A stretch of DNA of 64,000 bases, from positions 18,184-82,183 of the forward strand of contig JAFQFH010000027.1 of assembly GCA_017398685.1 (NCBI GenBank), read 5' to 3'. The position numbers were made by a program, and so were the translations under genes. The stretch is from Oscillospiraceae bacterium (GTDB lineage Bacteria > Bacillota > Clostridia > Oscillospirales > Oscillospiraceae). Below are positions 63,757 to 64,000 of the stretch, one piece after another (the stretch's first letter is position 1; each line of letters begins with the position of its first letter). A model generated the notes under the pieces. That model was not told the DNA's origin and searched no databases. It was given only the letters and a program-made list of their open reading frames with translations.

Positions 63757-64000
63757 ATGATTTGGTATGTTGAGGATGACGCCAGCATCCGTGACATCGG
63801 TATTTATGCCCTGAACTCTGCCGGCTTTGAAACCAGAGGCTTTGAAGATGGCCTTTCTTTCTGGGAGGCGCTGAAAAAAGAAAAGCCGGAACTGATCGTT
63901 CTGGATGTGATGCTCCCCGGCATGGACGGAATTGAACTTCTGTCCAAAATGAAGGAGTCTGCCCAACTGAACGATATCCCCGTGATTATGGCTACCGCCA
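63757..64000 (+). CDS. OmpR-type response regulator (PhoB/PhoP-like), 5' part
   Basis: 81 codons present; the gene continues past the right edge. Receiver domain: acidic pair in VEDDASIRD, phospho-acceptor Asp in LIVLDVMLPGMDG, and the start of a PVIMATA switch. Location after phoU makes it the likely PhoP/PhoB regulator of this operon; the sensor kinase should follow. Confidence 0.88.
   Translation, partial: MIWYVEDDASIRDIGIYALNSAGFETRGFEDGLSFWEALKKEKPELIVLDVMLPGMDGIELLSKMKESAQLNDIPVIMATA

Overview
The window is chromosomal DNA from a moderately GC-rich, endospore-forming Firmicute, most likely a gut clostridium of the Oscillospirales/Oscillospiraceae type. This rests on spoIIID, sigG and a SpoIIQ-like LytM gene lying within 8 kb, an L10 leader before rplJ-rplL, many carbohydrate ABC importers, AGGAGG-type ribosome sites, frequent TTG/GTG starts and heavy ATA codon use. 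No rRNA, tRNA or CRISPR was seen.

Layout. 0-3.4 kb: 5' end of a sugar-binding lipid-free exported protein (left edge), then a cysteine desulfurase-like gene and a ROK regulator. 3.6-7.2 kb: leftward glycan cassette (GT2, Wzx-like flippase, DegT aminotransferase), separated from the ROK gene by a hairpin-rich spacer. 7.3-12.6 kb: rightward carbohydrate ABC importer (ATPase, two permeases, an unusual doubly anchored binding protein) and a lipoprotein. 12.7-18.9 kb: small XRE protein, then a leftward alpha-glucan unit (malQ, two permeases, binding protein, LacI regulator with tandem operators). 19-25.2 kb: PfkB kinase, DUF45 metallopeptidase, spoIIID, a secreted unknown, Tex and a SpoIIQ-like protein. 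25.3-28.8 kb: eno, rplL, rplJ, sigG. 28.8-31.9 kb: divergent dolichyl-phosphate-mannose-synthase-like GT and a large GT-C-like membrane protein. 31.9-36.3 kb: TAXI TRAP transporter and a divergent LysR regulator with overlapping promoters. 36.4-37.5 kb: Sel1-repeat secreted protein.

37.5-57.9 kb is a prophage-like element. A leftward XRE repressor/HELRH metalloprotease pair faces a rightward run of 21 closely packed genes: small Cys-rich protein, putative small terminase, TerL, portal, Prp-type cysteine protease, scaffold, N4-gp56 capsid, connectors, hub-like protein, fibres (one with two blocks of 81-bp collagen repeats), PG-binding virion protein, endolysin, XhlA-like protein and r1t-type holin. 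No tape measure, sheath or tube gene is seen, so a short-tailed particle is likely. No integrase, excisionase or replication gene is present. One promoter with flanking 17-bp inverted-repeat operators and a leader terminator appears to drive the whole run. Scaffold and capsid both begin with a (N/D)IQLFA motif matching the L27-type Prp cleavage site, so the element seems to carry its own capsid-maturation protease and its two substrates.

57.9-64 kb: a Pro/Thr-linker lipoprotein, an orphan nucleotidyltransferase, and the phosphate operon pstS-pstC-pstA-pstB-phoU-response regulator (cut by the right edge). The pst block avoids ATA and AGA codons that its neighbours use often, which may mark transfer or different selection.
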